From NCBI GenBank assembly GCA_964036195.1, contig OZ038450.1, forward strand, positions 28,212,794 through 28,276,793: a DNA stretch of 64,000 nucleotides, in the 5' to 3' direction. The DNA comes from Sphaerolaimus hirsutus. Its lineage: Eukaryota > Nematoda > Chromadorea > Monhysterida > Sphaerolaimidae. Shown here one piece after another: positions 12,796-22,591 of this stretch. The notes under the pieces are model-generated. The model saw only the letters and a program-made list of their open reading frames with translations, was not told the origin of the DNA and did no database searches. Numbering within the stretch: position 1 is the stretch's first letter; every line of letters starts with the position of its first letter. A program made the position numbers and the translations under genes.

Positions 12796-12893
12796 GGTAA
12801 TACGGTAAATAAGTTTTTGCAATTATGCAACACGCCATAATTGTGCATGTATTCTTTGGTTACTAATCAATCGAGATTTGACTGAAAGTCATT

Positions 12894-13157
12894 TACCGTA
12901 TTTCCTCGAATTACCCCCGGGGGTTTATTTTTTCAGAGTGAAAATTTTGAGAGAAAAACGTGAAAAATGCAACAATAACCACCATTTATAAGTTTTTACA
13001 GCCTTATATAAGCATGTAGATGGTATAAACAATGTTCTAACATAACACAGTAAGTGTTTTGAATGTCTGTTATGCATTTCCCAGACCACAAATTCATAGT
13101 GCCCATTTTGAGGGGGGTATTTCGAGGGGGGGGGGGGTATTTCAAGGAAATACGGTA
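12894..13157. mobile_element. TA-flanked G-rich MITE, short copy
   Basis: Left terminus TACCGTATTTCCTCGAATTA, right terminus TTTCAAGGAAATACGGTA; 264 bp with internal G-runs. It lies just upstream of the signal-peptide exon at 13317. Confidence 0.8.
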
Positions 13158-13316
13158 ACTGTACTTTGTACAGAAAACTTTCATATGGATCAGGACAAAT
13201 GTATAGTGCTCAGATGGGAAAGGTCCCATGACAAAATGAATGCATGTATTGGACCAAAGTTTGCATTTATCAATAAAATCTGATCTAAAGCTAATAACAC
13301 AACAATAGTTCACATT

Positions 13317-13496
13317 ATGCACATCTGCAATTTTGCCATAGTTTGTGTTGTGATACTTTTCCTCTTGGAGATTTCATTTGGTGGTACAAGTGAGAGGACA
13401 ACCTGCAGAAAGGGACAGTACTTGACTGGGTTCAGAAATGATATGTTTGCACCCAGCTGCAAGCAGTTGGCACCTTATCAGCCACAATGCAAGCAG
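13317..13496 (+). CDS. Secreted TG1-like protein, exon 1 (signal peptide)
   Basis: The ATG opens a 60-codon exon with a hydrophobic stretch (FAIVCVVILFLLEISF) and a small-residue region GGTS, a typical signal peptide. Then come CRKGQYLTGF and APSCKQLAPYQPQC, which fit the first half of a TG1 domain (F-P-C ... Y-P-QC). The exon ends at a GT donor (CAG|GTGATC) in phase 0. This is probably the first coding exon of the plus-strand gene whose clear TG1 exons lie at 18009, 56753, 58774 and 58958. The link across the intervening introns is inferred from strand, order and domain type only. Confidence 0.6.
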
Positions 13497-13986
13497 GTGA
13501 TCATTTACTTATTTGTGTTGCTGAAGTTTGGTATTTATAAACATTATTTTTGTGCATTCTATTTTTTTGGCAACAAACAGTTGTCCAACATCATGGTTTT
13601 GCAAAGGCAGCTTTACAAAGCATTACAAAGTTTTACTCTCTTTCACAGTCTTTGACTCCTTTTTAAGTCTTTTACAAATCTCTACACTAAAACTAAATTT
13701 TTAAAAAAACTAAAGTTTTACAACTAAATTAAATAGCCAGGTTCATTGATAAATACTGTAAATCCTTAAAAAAGCCCACAGGGGAGTGGTTGTTTAGGCA
13801 GATATTTTTGACTGGGTAGGGGAGGATTTCAGGTAGCAGAATTCATAATCAATATAACTACCTATATGGATGTGTTTTCATCAATTAATGACTCCCAGTA
13901 GGGATTCAATAAATCAAGAATTAGAACCAATAGTAGTGAATAAATTATAACAGCAAAAAACTTTTTTCAATTTTAAATTCCCACAG

Positions 13987-14026
13987 ACATGTCAATGGCG
14001 GCGGCACTGCGCATCAGCACAACAGG
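13987..14026 (+). CDS. Possible small host exon
   Basis: The segment lies between a good acceptor (TTCCCACAG) and a good donor (CAACAGG|GTAAGC). In phase 0, continuing exon 1, it reads TCQWRRHCASAQQ, adding two Cys. It is short and unsupported by homology, so it is only a candidate. From here to 15.9 kb I found repeats and one doubtful exon, no firm gene. Confidence 0.3.
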
Positions 14027-14117
14027 GTAAGCGCGCATTCGTAACTGGTTTCCAGCCACAGCCTCCCAATGGCTTCAGCAGAAGCAGTCCACTTATGGTG
14101 CGCTGCTGCACCGATCC

Positions 14118-14308
14118 CAGGTGGCGATCCCAAGCCCTGTAAAGTGTAAAGTTAAGTGTCAAATGTTGTGTAACATGTCAATCAAGGTGTCAATTGTCAA
14201 GTGTCAGGCAATACAAAGTTCAGTAATCAAATCTTCAGTTTTAATTGACATTTTACATGACAATTGACACTTTACTTTACACTATACAGGGTCTGGGACT
14301 GCCTCCAG
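14118..14308. mobile_element. Palindromic MITE, GGCAGTCCCA...CTGTAAA family
   Basis: Left end GGTGGCGATCCCAAGCCCTG, right end the approximate inverse CAGGGTCTGGGACTGCCTCC. The interior is AAAGTGTCAA/TTGACACTTT text. Relatives are at 17406-17602, 19451-19623 and 63108-63296, and related text forms the core of the CAGGGTTGG elements. Confidence 0.65.
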
Positions 14309-14465
14309 CACACACATAGACAAGGACAGTTGCAGCTGGACAAAAGTGAACCAGGCGGGAACGAGTGTCACCTCCAGACGCGGGGCTGGCAGCAGCGATC
14401 AGCGAGTGATTGTGGCTGATGTCCGTGTCAGCCAGATCAAGTCTGTTGACACATTTTGTACATGG

Positions 14466-15588
14466 TCCGGCTGAAAAGTCCCCGGGCAGTACTCGCCATT
14501 CGCGCTAAGGGTAAGCTACGGTCATAACATTCTGACAGGTTAAGATATCAGGTGTTTTGAGTTTTCACCCGAAATTTCACCCCTCTAGCTCCACCCACTG
14601 CGGAACTGTGGGGGTTACAATCTCGGTCATTTTGTACTGATTAGGGTGTCAACTTTCCGTTTTCTGTTTTCCGTTTCCGCTTTCCGCAGGCAAATTGTTT
14701 TCCGTTTCCATTTCCGTTTTCCGGCTGCTAAAATTTTTTTCCGTTTCCGTTTTTCCGGCTCATTTTCCGTTTTCCGGCTAAAATTTCAGTTTTTTCGCCT
14801 TTTTTCCGTTTCCGTTTCCGTTTTCCGCCAAAAAGTTTTTGTTGACACCCTAGTACTGATGTACACATCGTGCTCTAGCTCAATGCTGCTTTAAGTTGTG
14901 ATCATGAAACTTTGGCTAGTGTAAGCCACCAGTGTTGGCAATGTGCCAGCACTAACCAACATTAGCTATGATGTCATAAGCCTAGTCACAATTTTCATTA
15001 CTGTCACTACTCTCACTACCAAATTCATCATTCCACCTCTCCTTGTCAAAATAGCCCCCCTGGAGTATACTCACTGCTGTTGAACACAGGTAATGTGCCC
15101 ACTACACACAAGCAATGAAACATAGGGGAATTTTATTCACATAATTCATTTACTGCACATTTCAAAACAACATTAAAATCACTGCAATACATCATGATCT
15201 CAGATTACTACCAAAAACTCCACCAGTTCCCACGTTTCTTGCACATCACCCTGATCTGCATATGAATTTTATTTAAATAGCAATGATGTTGATGAAAGTG
15301 TTGAATACTATCAGCACATTGCCAACACTGGTGGCTTACACTAGCCAAAGTTTCATGATCACAACTTAAAGCAACATTGAGCTAGAGCACCATTTGTACA
15401 TCAGTACAAGATGACCGAAATTGTAACCCCCACAGTTCCGCAGTGGGTGGAGCTAAAGGGGTGAAATTTTGGGTGAAAACTCAAACCACCTAACATCTTA
15501 ACCTGTCAAAATTGTATGACCATAGCTCACCCCTAGCGCGAATGGCGAGCACTGCCCGGGGACTTTTCAGCCGGACCAAGTACATGTG
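14466..15588. repeat. Fold-back element (GGTCCGGCTGAAAAG termini)
   Basis: Left arm from about 14457 (GTCCGGCTGAAAAGTCCCCG) and right arm ending about 15590 (the inverse, CGGGGACTTTTCAGCCGGAC). The arms run for several hundred bases (shared TAGTGTAAGCCACCAGTG and inverse), making a very long hairpin. A hAT-like MITE sits in the left arm at 14642-14852. No gene inside. Confidence 0.8.
14642..14852. mobile_element. hAT-like MITE, TAGGGTGTCAAC family
   Basis: Bounded by TAGGGTGTCAAC and GTTGACACCCTA with an exact 8 bp target duplication GTACTGAT at 14634-14641 and 14853-14860. The interior is a degenerate repeat of TTTTCCGTTTCCG; the open frame across it is repeat-derived. Confidence 0.85.
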
Positions 15589-15956
15589 CCCCAATTTTCA
15601 GTGGATAACTGCACACGCAGTTATTCTTTTTCTACACACTGCTGTTTTAGATTCTCTGTAAAACGTTTACGCTTTCCCGGTACCTGGGTATTTTGGCTGA
15701 CAAACCATAACAAAGTGTAACGGTATGCGTAAGTGTCAATAGCCAAATAGGTACCCAGATATTTTGGTAAGCATTTCAATACGCTTTTGCGACTCTGCTA
15801 GTCTGTGCAAACTCGGTGGTAAACAAACACATTGACAAATGTTATGTCAAATGTCATGAACAATGTTCCATGCGTGGTAAAATGTGACACTTTCATAACA
15901 TTCTCCAATTTACAGGGTCTGTGAATGCCCTCTGATTAACATTTCCCCATTCGCAG

Positions 15957-16151
15957 ACGACAGAAGCTCAGACGCATCATGAATAGCAGGCGACGCAAAA
16001 GTTCCGCAAAACCGATTAGATATCGCCTCTTCACAACTGAAAATTACAAAAGAAAGAAAAATTCGGTAAATTTGAGAAGGTTCAGATGTGGAAATTTACC
16101 ACGCGCCAAAAGGAATCGCTGCATTCGTCGTTTGAAGCGCAGGGCGAGCCG
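15957..16151 (+). CDS. Candidate host exon, very basic
   Basis: Between acceptor CATTCGCAG and donor CCG|GTAAGT this is open in one frame and encodes a strongly basic segment (NSRRRKSSAKPIRYRL ... RCIRRLKRRAS) with two Cys. It ends in phase 2, which matches the phase-2 start of the candidate exon at 17292, supporting their splicing. No domain recognised. Possibly part of the same secreted-protein gene, or of another gene. Confidence 0.4.
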
Positions 16152-16171
16152 GTAAGTTTTCTGTGAATAAC

Positions 16172-16905
16172 ATACCGGGTGGCCTACGTCAGGCGCACGG
16201 TTTTGATTGGCCCACAACACATCAATTTTGAATGAAAACTGTTCAAATTTGGTATGGGGGTAAATCAATGTACCCCATTTGTTGTGTTAAGTGCACGGTT
16301 TCATATCGCAATATTTCGTGTCAGAACTTGAAAGAGTTTCATATTTACGTTTTTGAATGTGTCCCATTCATAGGCGACGTAAGTGCTTGTGCGCTTGTGA
16401 ATGTCACACGCGGAATTTTCGGTGTCACAAGCAGAAATACCTATGTTTACCTAGTAAAAAGTGTCACAAGGTCAAATTTTGGCCAATGTGATTGTGAATG
16501 TCACAAGCACAAATTGGGACCTTGCGCCACCAATGGTCCCATTGTAAATAGATGGTCCTGTGGAGTGACGTTGTTTTGCATACGATGTGATAAATGTGAA
16601 AATTGAGTGATATTTATGTGTGTGCTTAACATACTAAATAGGGTACATTTATCTACTGTCATGCCAAATTTGCACTATTTTTCTGAATAATTGGTGCTTT
16701 GGTAGACGATTGCCTGACATGTGCTACGCTCAAACACGTATACAACTTTGCTTCACTTTCCAACATGAACTTTTGTGATGTGGAACCGTGCACTTAATAG
16801 AAATGGGGTACATTTATCTACCCCCATACCAAGTTTGAGCAGTTTTCATTCAAAAGTGACGTGTTGGGAGCCAATTGAAACCGTGCGCCTGACGTGGGCC
16901 ACCCT
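16172..16905. repeat. Fold-back element with ~110 bp arms
   Basis: GGGTGGCCTACGTCAGGCGCA at the left is mirrored by TGCGCCTGACGTGGGCCACCC at the right, and similarity continues through the ATACCAAATTTG-like text. The interior repeats AATGTCACAAG. It lies in a presumed intron. From 16905 to 17290 I see no gene. Confidence 0.75.
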
Positions 16906-17291
16906 ATATTTATTATTTTATCTCTAAATATAAATTGCGGCAGATATACTCGGCAAAGAGCAATTCACGCGTACATACCAAATTACTTATGTCTCAGTCG
17001 ATAATGCGCGAGCAAGATACTTTGCACGCACTCTTACAAAAAAATGAAAAATATTTTTTTAAAGACGCGCATGTTTTTCCCTGAAAATTGTTTTTGTTGT
17101 TTTTTGAACAATTGATAAACAATTTTTTCAATAATGATGTCATGATGGGGTGTTGCCTTCAGAAAAATGCGTAGAATGCGGTCTGCGGGGCATAGTTTTT
17201 AGTTATTGACTGGGGGCGGGGAGGTAATTTTTCAATAGCATTCGAATCATCCAAAATCTCACAAAAGCGCCGCACAAAAAAACTATCGCAG

Positions 17292-17398
17292 GCGAAATCT
17301 TGACGTGGAATTGAACGTAGAAACGAGTGGCTTCACAGACATCTACATAAACGCAGAGTTTGAGCTTTGCAGTGCCAGTGTACAGCCCAGCTGCGGGG
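17292..17398 (+). CDS. Candidate host exon following the basic exon
   Basis: Starts after acceptor ATCGCAG, phase-compatible with 15957-16151. Encodes NLDVELNVETSGFTDIYIN then ELCSASVQPSCGG, with two Cys. It runs directly into a palindromic MITE at 17406, which seems to have inserted near the exon end. Not recognised. Confidence 0.4.
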
Positions 17399-17405
17399 GT
17401 CCAAC

Positions 17406-17602
17406 ACCTGGTGGCAGTCCCAAACCCTGTAAAATGCTATGTAAAATGTCAAGTGTCGAAAGCCGCGTAAAATGCCCTGGAAAACAGCAAACGTATCTAA
17501 ATGAGCTTGCCGTTTTGCAGGGCATTTTACATAACTTTTGACACTTTGCAAGACATTTGCCACTTTAAAGGGCATTTTACAGGTTCTGGGATTGCCACCA
17601 GG
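17406..17602. mobile_element. Palindromic MITE, CTGGTGGCAGTCCCA family
   Basis: Left CTGGTGGCAGTCCCAAACCC, right inverse GGTTCTGGGATTGCCACCAG, flanked by similar GTCCAACA/GTCCAAAG, perhaps a degraded target duplication. The interior is AAAATGTCAAG/CTTTGACACTT-type text. A related, more degraded copy follows at about 17713-17880. The sequence between the two (GCNSDRDRFCSC in one frame) may be host exon but cannot be placed in a model. Confidence 0.65.
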
Positions 17603-18008
17603 TCCAAAGACAATCCCAAACTCTTGGACACATCTGGTTGCAACAGCGACAGAGACAGGTTTTGTTCATGTAGTCATATATCATTCAGGAATTTGGATCC
17701 CGAATTTATTTCTGGTGCCGATGCCAAACCCTGTCAAACCCATGCCACGCCAACTGTCAAAAGTCATGTAAAATGTCATGAAAAATGTCAAATGATCAGT
17801 AAAAAATATATCTTTCATAACAGTTTACATGACATTTTACATGACTTTTACACTGCATGGCACTTGACATTTTCAGGGGCATCGTAAGTCCATCACATTT
17901 GACACTAATTTACATTGACATTTTACACTATTTTTGACACTGTGCATAGCATTTCACACCACATAGTCTCGAAGTGACACCTGAACCCCAACCCCCCCCC
18001 CAATCCAG

Positions 18009-18143
18009 TGAAAGAGACCTGCTTGGAGGCACGCGAAAGGTCTGAAGCCAACTACAAAGAAATGCTCGATGCGGGTCCCGTGATGGACTCGTGGTTTCCA
18101 CCGCAGTGCGATGAAAACGGTTGGCGCCAGCGCCATTTTTATG
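18009..18143 (+). CDS. Thyroglobulin type-1 domain, N-terminal half-exon
   Basis: After a pyrimidine-rich acceptor (CCCCCCAATCCAG) the exon encodes ETCLEARERSEANYKEML, a spacer, then FPPQCDENGWRQRHFYG: the C...R...P-QC-G-W pattern of a TG1 domain. It ends at TATG|GC; the same GC donor is seen at 58896. The second half of this domain is at 56753-56854, 38.6 kb away, because nested insertions occupy the intron. The protein is probably secreted and may inhibit proteases, as TG1 proteins such as equistatin do; this is inference. Confidence 0.8.
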
Positions 18144-18631
18144 GCGTCAACTAAACACCTTCCCGATCAAGTCCGGCCGTCTACTTTTTTTTCACTTCGC
18201 AGGCCATATCTCCGGTTGCGGGAGGGGTGGAAAACTAAAACTTGGGTGGTATATACCGTATATCCTTGAATAAGACCCCAGGGGCGTTATTATTTCGTCA
18301 GAGGTTTTGGAGGGGGGAGTTATTCAAGGGGGGGGGGTACTATTCAAGGGGGGGGGAGTTATTTTTTCCTCAGAACTTCCAGGAAAACTTTCACTTTATT
18401 CATTGTTTGTATGCATTCCTTCAACACATCTAATGCAGAAAATGACCAGTTCAACAAGAACAAAAACAACGTATCCATCCTAAAATTCGTGTTCATCGGC
18501 GTCTGAATCATTCAAATACACATTGTCGTTTTACCCAGAGGGGGGACTTATTCAAGAGGGGGGAGTTATTCAAGGGGGGGGCGTTATTTTTTCCTCACCT
18601 GGCCAACAGGGGGGTGTTATTCAAGGGGGGG

Positions 18632-19069
18632 AGCAGAATACGAGAGCCTTTGGACCTATTAGCTAATTGGGTAAATACTCTTTCGTTCCAGTAAAGAAAA
18701 AAGTGGTATTATGGTAGAATTGTGTCCGGAAAGTGTCCGTTTAGGGGGACTTATGTCCCCCTGACGTCATATTACGGTAGAATAGGATACTGTACTACCG
18801 TATCCATATCTTGTTACGGTAATAATGGATTACTGTACGACTGTATCCTACGAGAGTGGGATATGGTAATACAGTATCCGTTGTTATCGTAATATAGATG
18901 GATATGGTAATACAGTATCTATTATGGTAACGTGGATTACAGATTACTGTAATCTACGTTACCATAATCTTACAAGTACAAAAATGGTGTTTTTTGAGTG
19001 GATTTTTTGGGGGAACGAAAGTTTCTTTACCCAATTAACTAATAGGTTAAAAGGCTCTTGTTGCTGAAG
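18632..19069. repeat. Left terminal inverted repeat
   Basis: Matches the inverse of about 55193-55718. It is itself a fold-back: GGACCTATTAGCTAATTGG near the outer end is mirrored by CCAATTAACTAATAGG near the inner end, and the middle repeats GATATGGTAATACAGTAT in both orientations. It contains ACGTCAGGGGGACATAAG-type text shared with the right end. Confidence 0.88.
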
Positions 19070-19450
19070 TTTTCAAGATGAAAAATGCAAATTTTGATTG
19101 AGATTTGGTAAATACTAAATACTGAAAAGCTTGTGGGGGGGTATACATAAAATAGGGATAAATGTAAAATGAAACGCATTGGATATAGAACGCATGGAAA
19201 CGTTGAACGAACTGTCTGTAGTAATTTCTTAATACGCATGAAAATTAGTGTAATGATTTGGGGCCGGCGAGTGGCAATGTCAGGTGGCCCATGCGCATTT
19301 ACAGCACGTTTGAACCTCTGAAAAACCCTACATATCGCAGATGTCGTCGTGTTGTGATGGAAAGAGAACACACCTCAATCTACATCGTCTGTCCGCTGTG
19401 TTTCAGCTCGAGTTTTCCCGTTCCTGAAGAATGATTGATTGAATGATGGA

Positions 19451-19623
19451 CCTTGGGGTGGTCCCACATTCTGTAAAATGTAAAATAAAGTGTCAAAAGT
19501 CATGTAAAATGCCAATTATCATGATAATTGACAAGTTACTTGACCATTACCATGAAAATTGGCATTTTACATGACTTTTGACACTTTGTTTTACGTTTTA
19601 CAGAGTGTGGGACTGCCACCAGG
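19451..19623. mobile_element. Palindromic MITE inside the Polinton
   Basis: Left CTTGGGGTGGTCCCACATTC, right inverse AGTGTGGGACTGCCACCAGG; the same family as 14118 and 17406. It shows that host-type MITEs have also landed in the Polinton. Confidence 0.65.
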
Positions 19624-20659
19624 GTGTAGACAGCTGTTTTTAGAGACTACTCATGAAATGTGAGTGGCTAATATATCTTTTTTCTTTTGCAATTTTGACT
19701 TTCATTTCTTATTTGCTAGTAAAATTTGGAATATCATATTAAAAGGGACACCCTGCACTATGTATAAAATGGTAGAAATGGACAGGCAAAATTGCAAATG
19801 AATTGTGTCCGGCATGTTACCGGGAATGAGCAGATATTTTTTATAAAATACAAGATGGCGTATTTTTGCGGAGGGGGAGCTAACCAAAATTTGGTTGCTC
19901 GCTCTGCAGATGTGATCTACATGATCTCACGGAGAGATTATGCATTGATGCATGTTTATTGCATTTTAATTTTACGAAACGCTCAAATGTATGTAACATG
20001 TGGACAGGGGCTGGATTCATTTTGCCCCCGTTTTTGGGCTAATTTTTCATTGTCCTTTTTCTATTTAAATATCTATTGAAATATGGTTTTATAAATATGT
20101 ATGTGATATAATTCTAAAATATTGACTTTTTTGTTGAAAAAAGCCTCATAAAATTGTAAGAGTTACTAATGTTGTAGTCAAAAATAGGGGTATCATGGGA
20201 CAAAAAATACCCCTCAATGTGGGATTGTGTTTATTTTTACAGATTGTATCCATAAAAATAAAAAAACGTTTGAATGAAACTGTTTTTGTAAAATTTATTG
20301 AAAAATGGTGAAATAGGGACTCTTTTTCCAAAAATAAGAGGGTAATTTGAATTTGTGTCAAATGTGGTAAAATGATTGTGGACTTGTAAAACGGAAAGAT
20401 GTTCGCAGATACGATGGCGGCCGCCAGCCCCGCCGGTGTCCTTGGCGGACTGTGCGGAACAAATGAATAAATGATATAATAGTGACGTTTTGACAGCCGC
20501 AAATGGTGCCCGCAAACCTACTTAATTAAAATGAAGGTTTCAAATCGGTTTTGCGGGCAGATTATCTACGTGCAAAACATGTAACGACCTTGTAGAAATC
20601 AGTTTTGAGTCGTTCCATCTTTGCGACATGTGACTGGCCACAATAATGAGTTTTATATA

Positions 20660-20935
20660 CCATGTTTCATCAAATCGCCCCATGGGGTTAAGTTTGATTC
20701 AATTCAGTTGTTGTAATTCTGTTTAAAGGAGTTTTTGTTTCTTTATATCTTTGATTTACCTTTTCATGTGAAAACTGATATGTGTAGAAACAATTGAACC
20801 GGTTTATTGCAAAGGTGGGAGAAAAAAGGTAAATCAAAGTTATAAAGAAACAAAAACTCCTTTAAGCGGAATTACAACGATTGAATTGAGTTAAACTTGA
20901 CCCCGTGGGGCGATTTAACAAAAAACGGTATGTGC
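20660..20935. repeat. Fold-back inside the Polinton
   Basis: Two arms of about 105 bp (left CGCCCCATGGGGTTAAGTTT, right AAACTTGACCCCGTGGGGCG) around a loop of about 60 bp, sharing GGAGTTTTTGTTTCTTTAT and its inverse. Confidence 0.8.
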
Positions 20936-22591
20936 TCTGTTTGTCGAATGTTTGCATTCACCGGATTTTGCTCCCTCGTGTGCCAAATGTAGTGTTGACA
21001 ATATAAATTGTTTTATATAGCTTTTATATAAATAATAAATGATGAAAAGTGCTGAATTTTGATAAAACAAATATTAAAATAAATGTGATGAAAAAATAAC
21101 GCTTATGTAAAAATTTTTCAGATGTAAACAATGATTATTCGTCATATGGACGTATACAAAAATTATTGAAATGACGCTTCTAAAAAGTGTGAATTTTCTA
21201 TTTCTGTTTTAAAGACATTGGAATTGATCAATTTCCATCTGTTTTTGTTTATCAAAATAATTATAATAATTTTTTAGAAGCGTCATCGTTTTTTAACACC
21301 TGTAATCGCTTTACAAAAAAGTGCACGTGGTTACATGTTGCACTATTGATCGCCGCGCGGCGCTCAGCCCGAATGAAATAAAACGTTCAGCATCGCGGTT
21401 TTTTGGGGGCCGTTTTTATCCATTTTTTCAAATGAAAGCAGTAATCGTTTTTCGATGTACCTCCCCCCATAAAAAAAGGTAAAAAATGGGTAAACAAGGC
21501 CATCTTAGTATTACTTAATGGGTAGCCGGCTTGGCCAAGCGGCAGAGTGTCACTTTCAACTGTGGCTCAACTGGTCTTTCGTCCATTCCTATAAGAAATA
21601 TAAAGATTTTGTTGCCATAATCATCACATCACCGAGACCATGGCTAACCACTGAAACCCGGTTCATCTGCCTGCACTTCATCATAGGTGCGGTTCAAACT
21701 TGTGATGGCCGCAGCATCCGTCGAAAAATCGGACAGTGTGTGTTGTTCTGCTCCGAGGTTCTGCTTGTTGTGGGAAATGTTTGGTGTTTTTAAGAATGAT
21801 GTTTTTACTGTTTTTTAAAACATATGCGGATAGAGAGCGATTTTAGAAACAGTTTAGTCTTTTGTAAAAAATAACTATTTTTCATGAAATTTTTCTAAAA
21901 ACGCTTTATTTTAAAATCGTTCTAACGTTTGCCAAAAAAAGGGAAATGGACCGTCTGTAAAGTAAACCCGGTCGTAAAGTAAACCCGGTCGTAAAGTAGA
22001 GGGTGTTGCTTTAGGTGGGACATTATTAAAGCAGAATTGTTTAAAGTGCTTAGCTTTTCAAAAGTAAATGTAAGTGTAAAGTGTTTTATTTTTAGTCATA
22101 TTTGTATTTAAAAAATGTAAAGTAAACGGTTTTTGTTTTATGTTACATAAAAGGCGAATAAACGTAAATATGTGTAAATACTTGATTTCTGTACTCGCAT
22201 ACTTTCAAAAAGTATGCGAGTAAGTGCATATCGTTTTTGAGAGAAAATGTAAACGTTTTTACGTAGTTATCATCTATACGTATTTATCGAACAAATGTAA
22301 ATACGTTTTTGTACAGCTATGTCTCACTGTCTGAATTACTTTACAGATGGGTTTACTTTACGTCCGAGTTCTCGTCCTTAAAAAAGAACCAACGGAAAAG
22401 TCCGTGGGTACCCTGGGCGTTGAAGCAAAGCGGTGATGCGCCAGGTCCGCGAGTGCTGAGAGTGCGGTGGTTTGCCTGTGTTTTTATTAAAATCTTTATT
22501 TATTATAAGCTTGTATCCTGGTTTAGGGTTTAGATGTCAATGTTTATAGCATTTTTCCAACGTTCTATTTTACATTTTTTGATGAAAAAAC

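Larger units (their letters stand above)
10193..12807. mobile_element. TA-flanked G-rich MITE, composite copy
   Basis: Left terminus TACCGTATTACCTCGAAAT at 10193, right terminus CGAGGTAATACGGTA ending 12807. It is much longer than its relatives because of internal material, including a LINE-like insert at 11967-12600 and possibly a second element between about 10350 and 11590. That stretch of about 1.2 kb shows only AT-rich sequence and no supported gene. Confidence 0.6.
19070..22591. other. Polinton left arm without recognisable genes
   Basis: Scanned in all frames; no frame looks coding. It holds a palindromic MITE (19451-19623), a fold-back (20660-20935), a smaller inverted repeat around 21165-21290 (GACGCTTCTAAAAA / TTTTTTAGAAGCGTC), short direct repeats GTAAAGTAAACCCGGTC at 21957-21997 and a perfect hairpin ACTCGCATACTTT/AAAGTATGCGAGT near 22192-22221. 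The size of this gene-free arm is unusual for a Polinton; exons too short to see may be present. Confidence 0.5.

Noticed and set aside
14310..14470. Possible host exon ending SVDTFCTWSG
   Set aside because: A frame is open to the edge of the fold-back at 14466, but no acceptor agrees in phase with neighbouring candidate exons and no domain is recognisable.
14646..14894. Phe/Arg-rich frame of 82 codons
   Set aside because: It is a translation of the TTTTCCGTTTCCG repeat inside a small MITE.
21520..21600. tRNA-like string GGCTTGGCCAAGCGGCAGAG
   Set aside because: It resembles a D-arm, but I could not form an acceptor stem, anticodon stem and T-arm around it.
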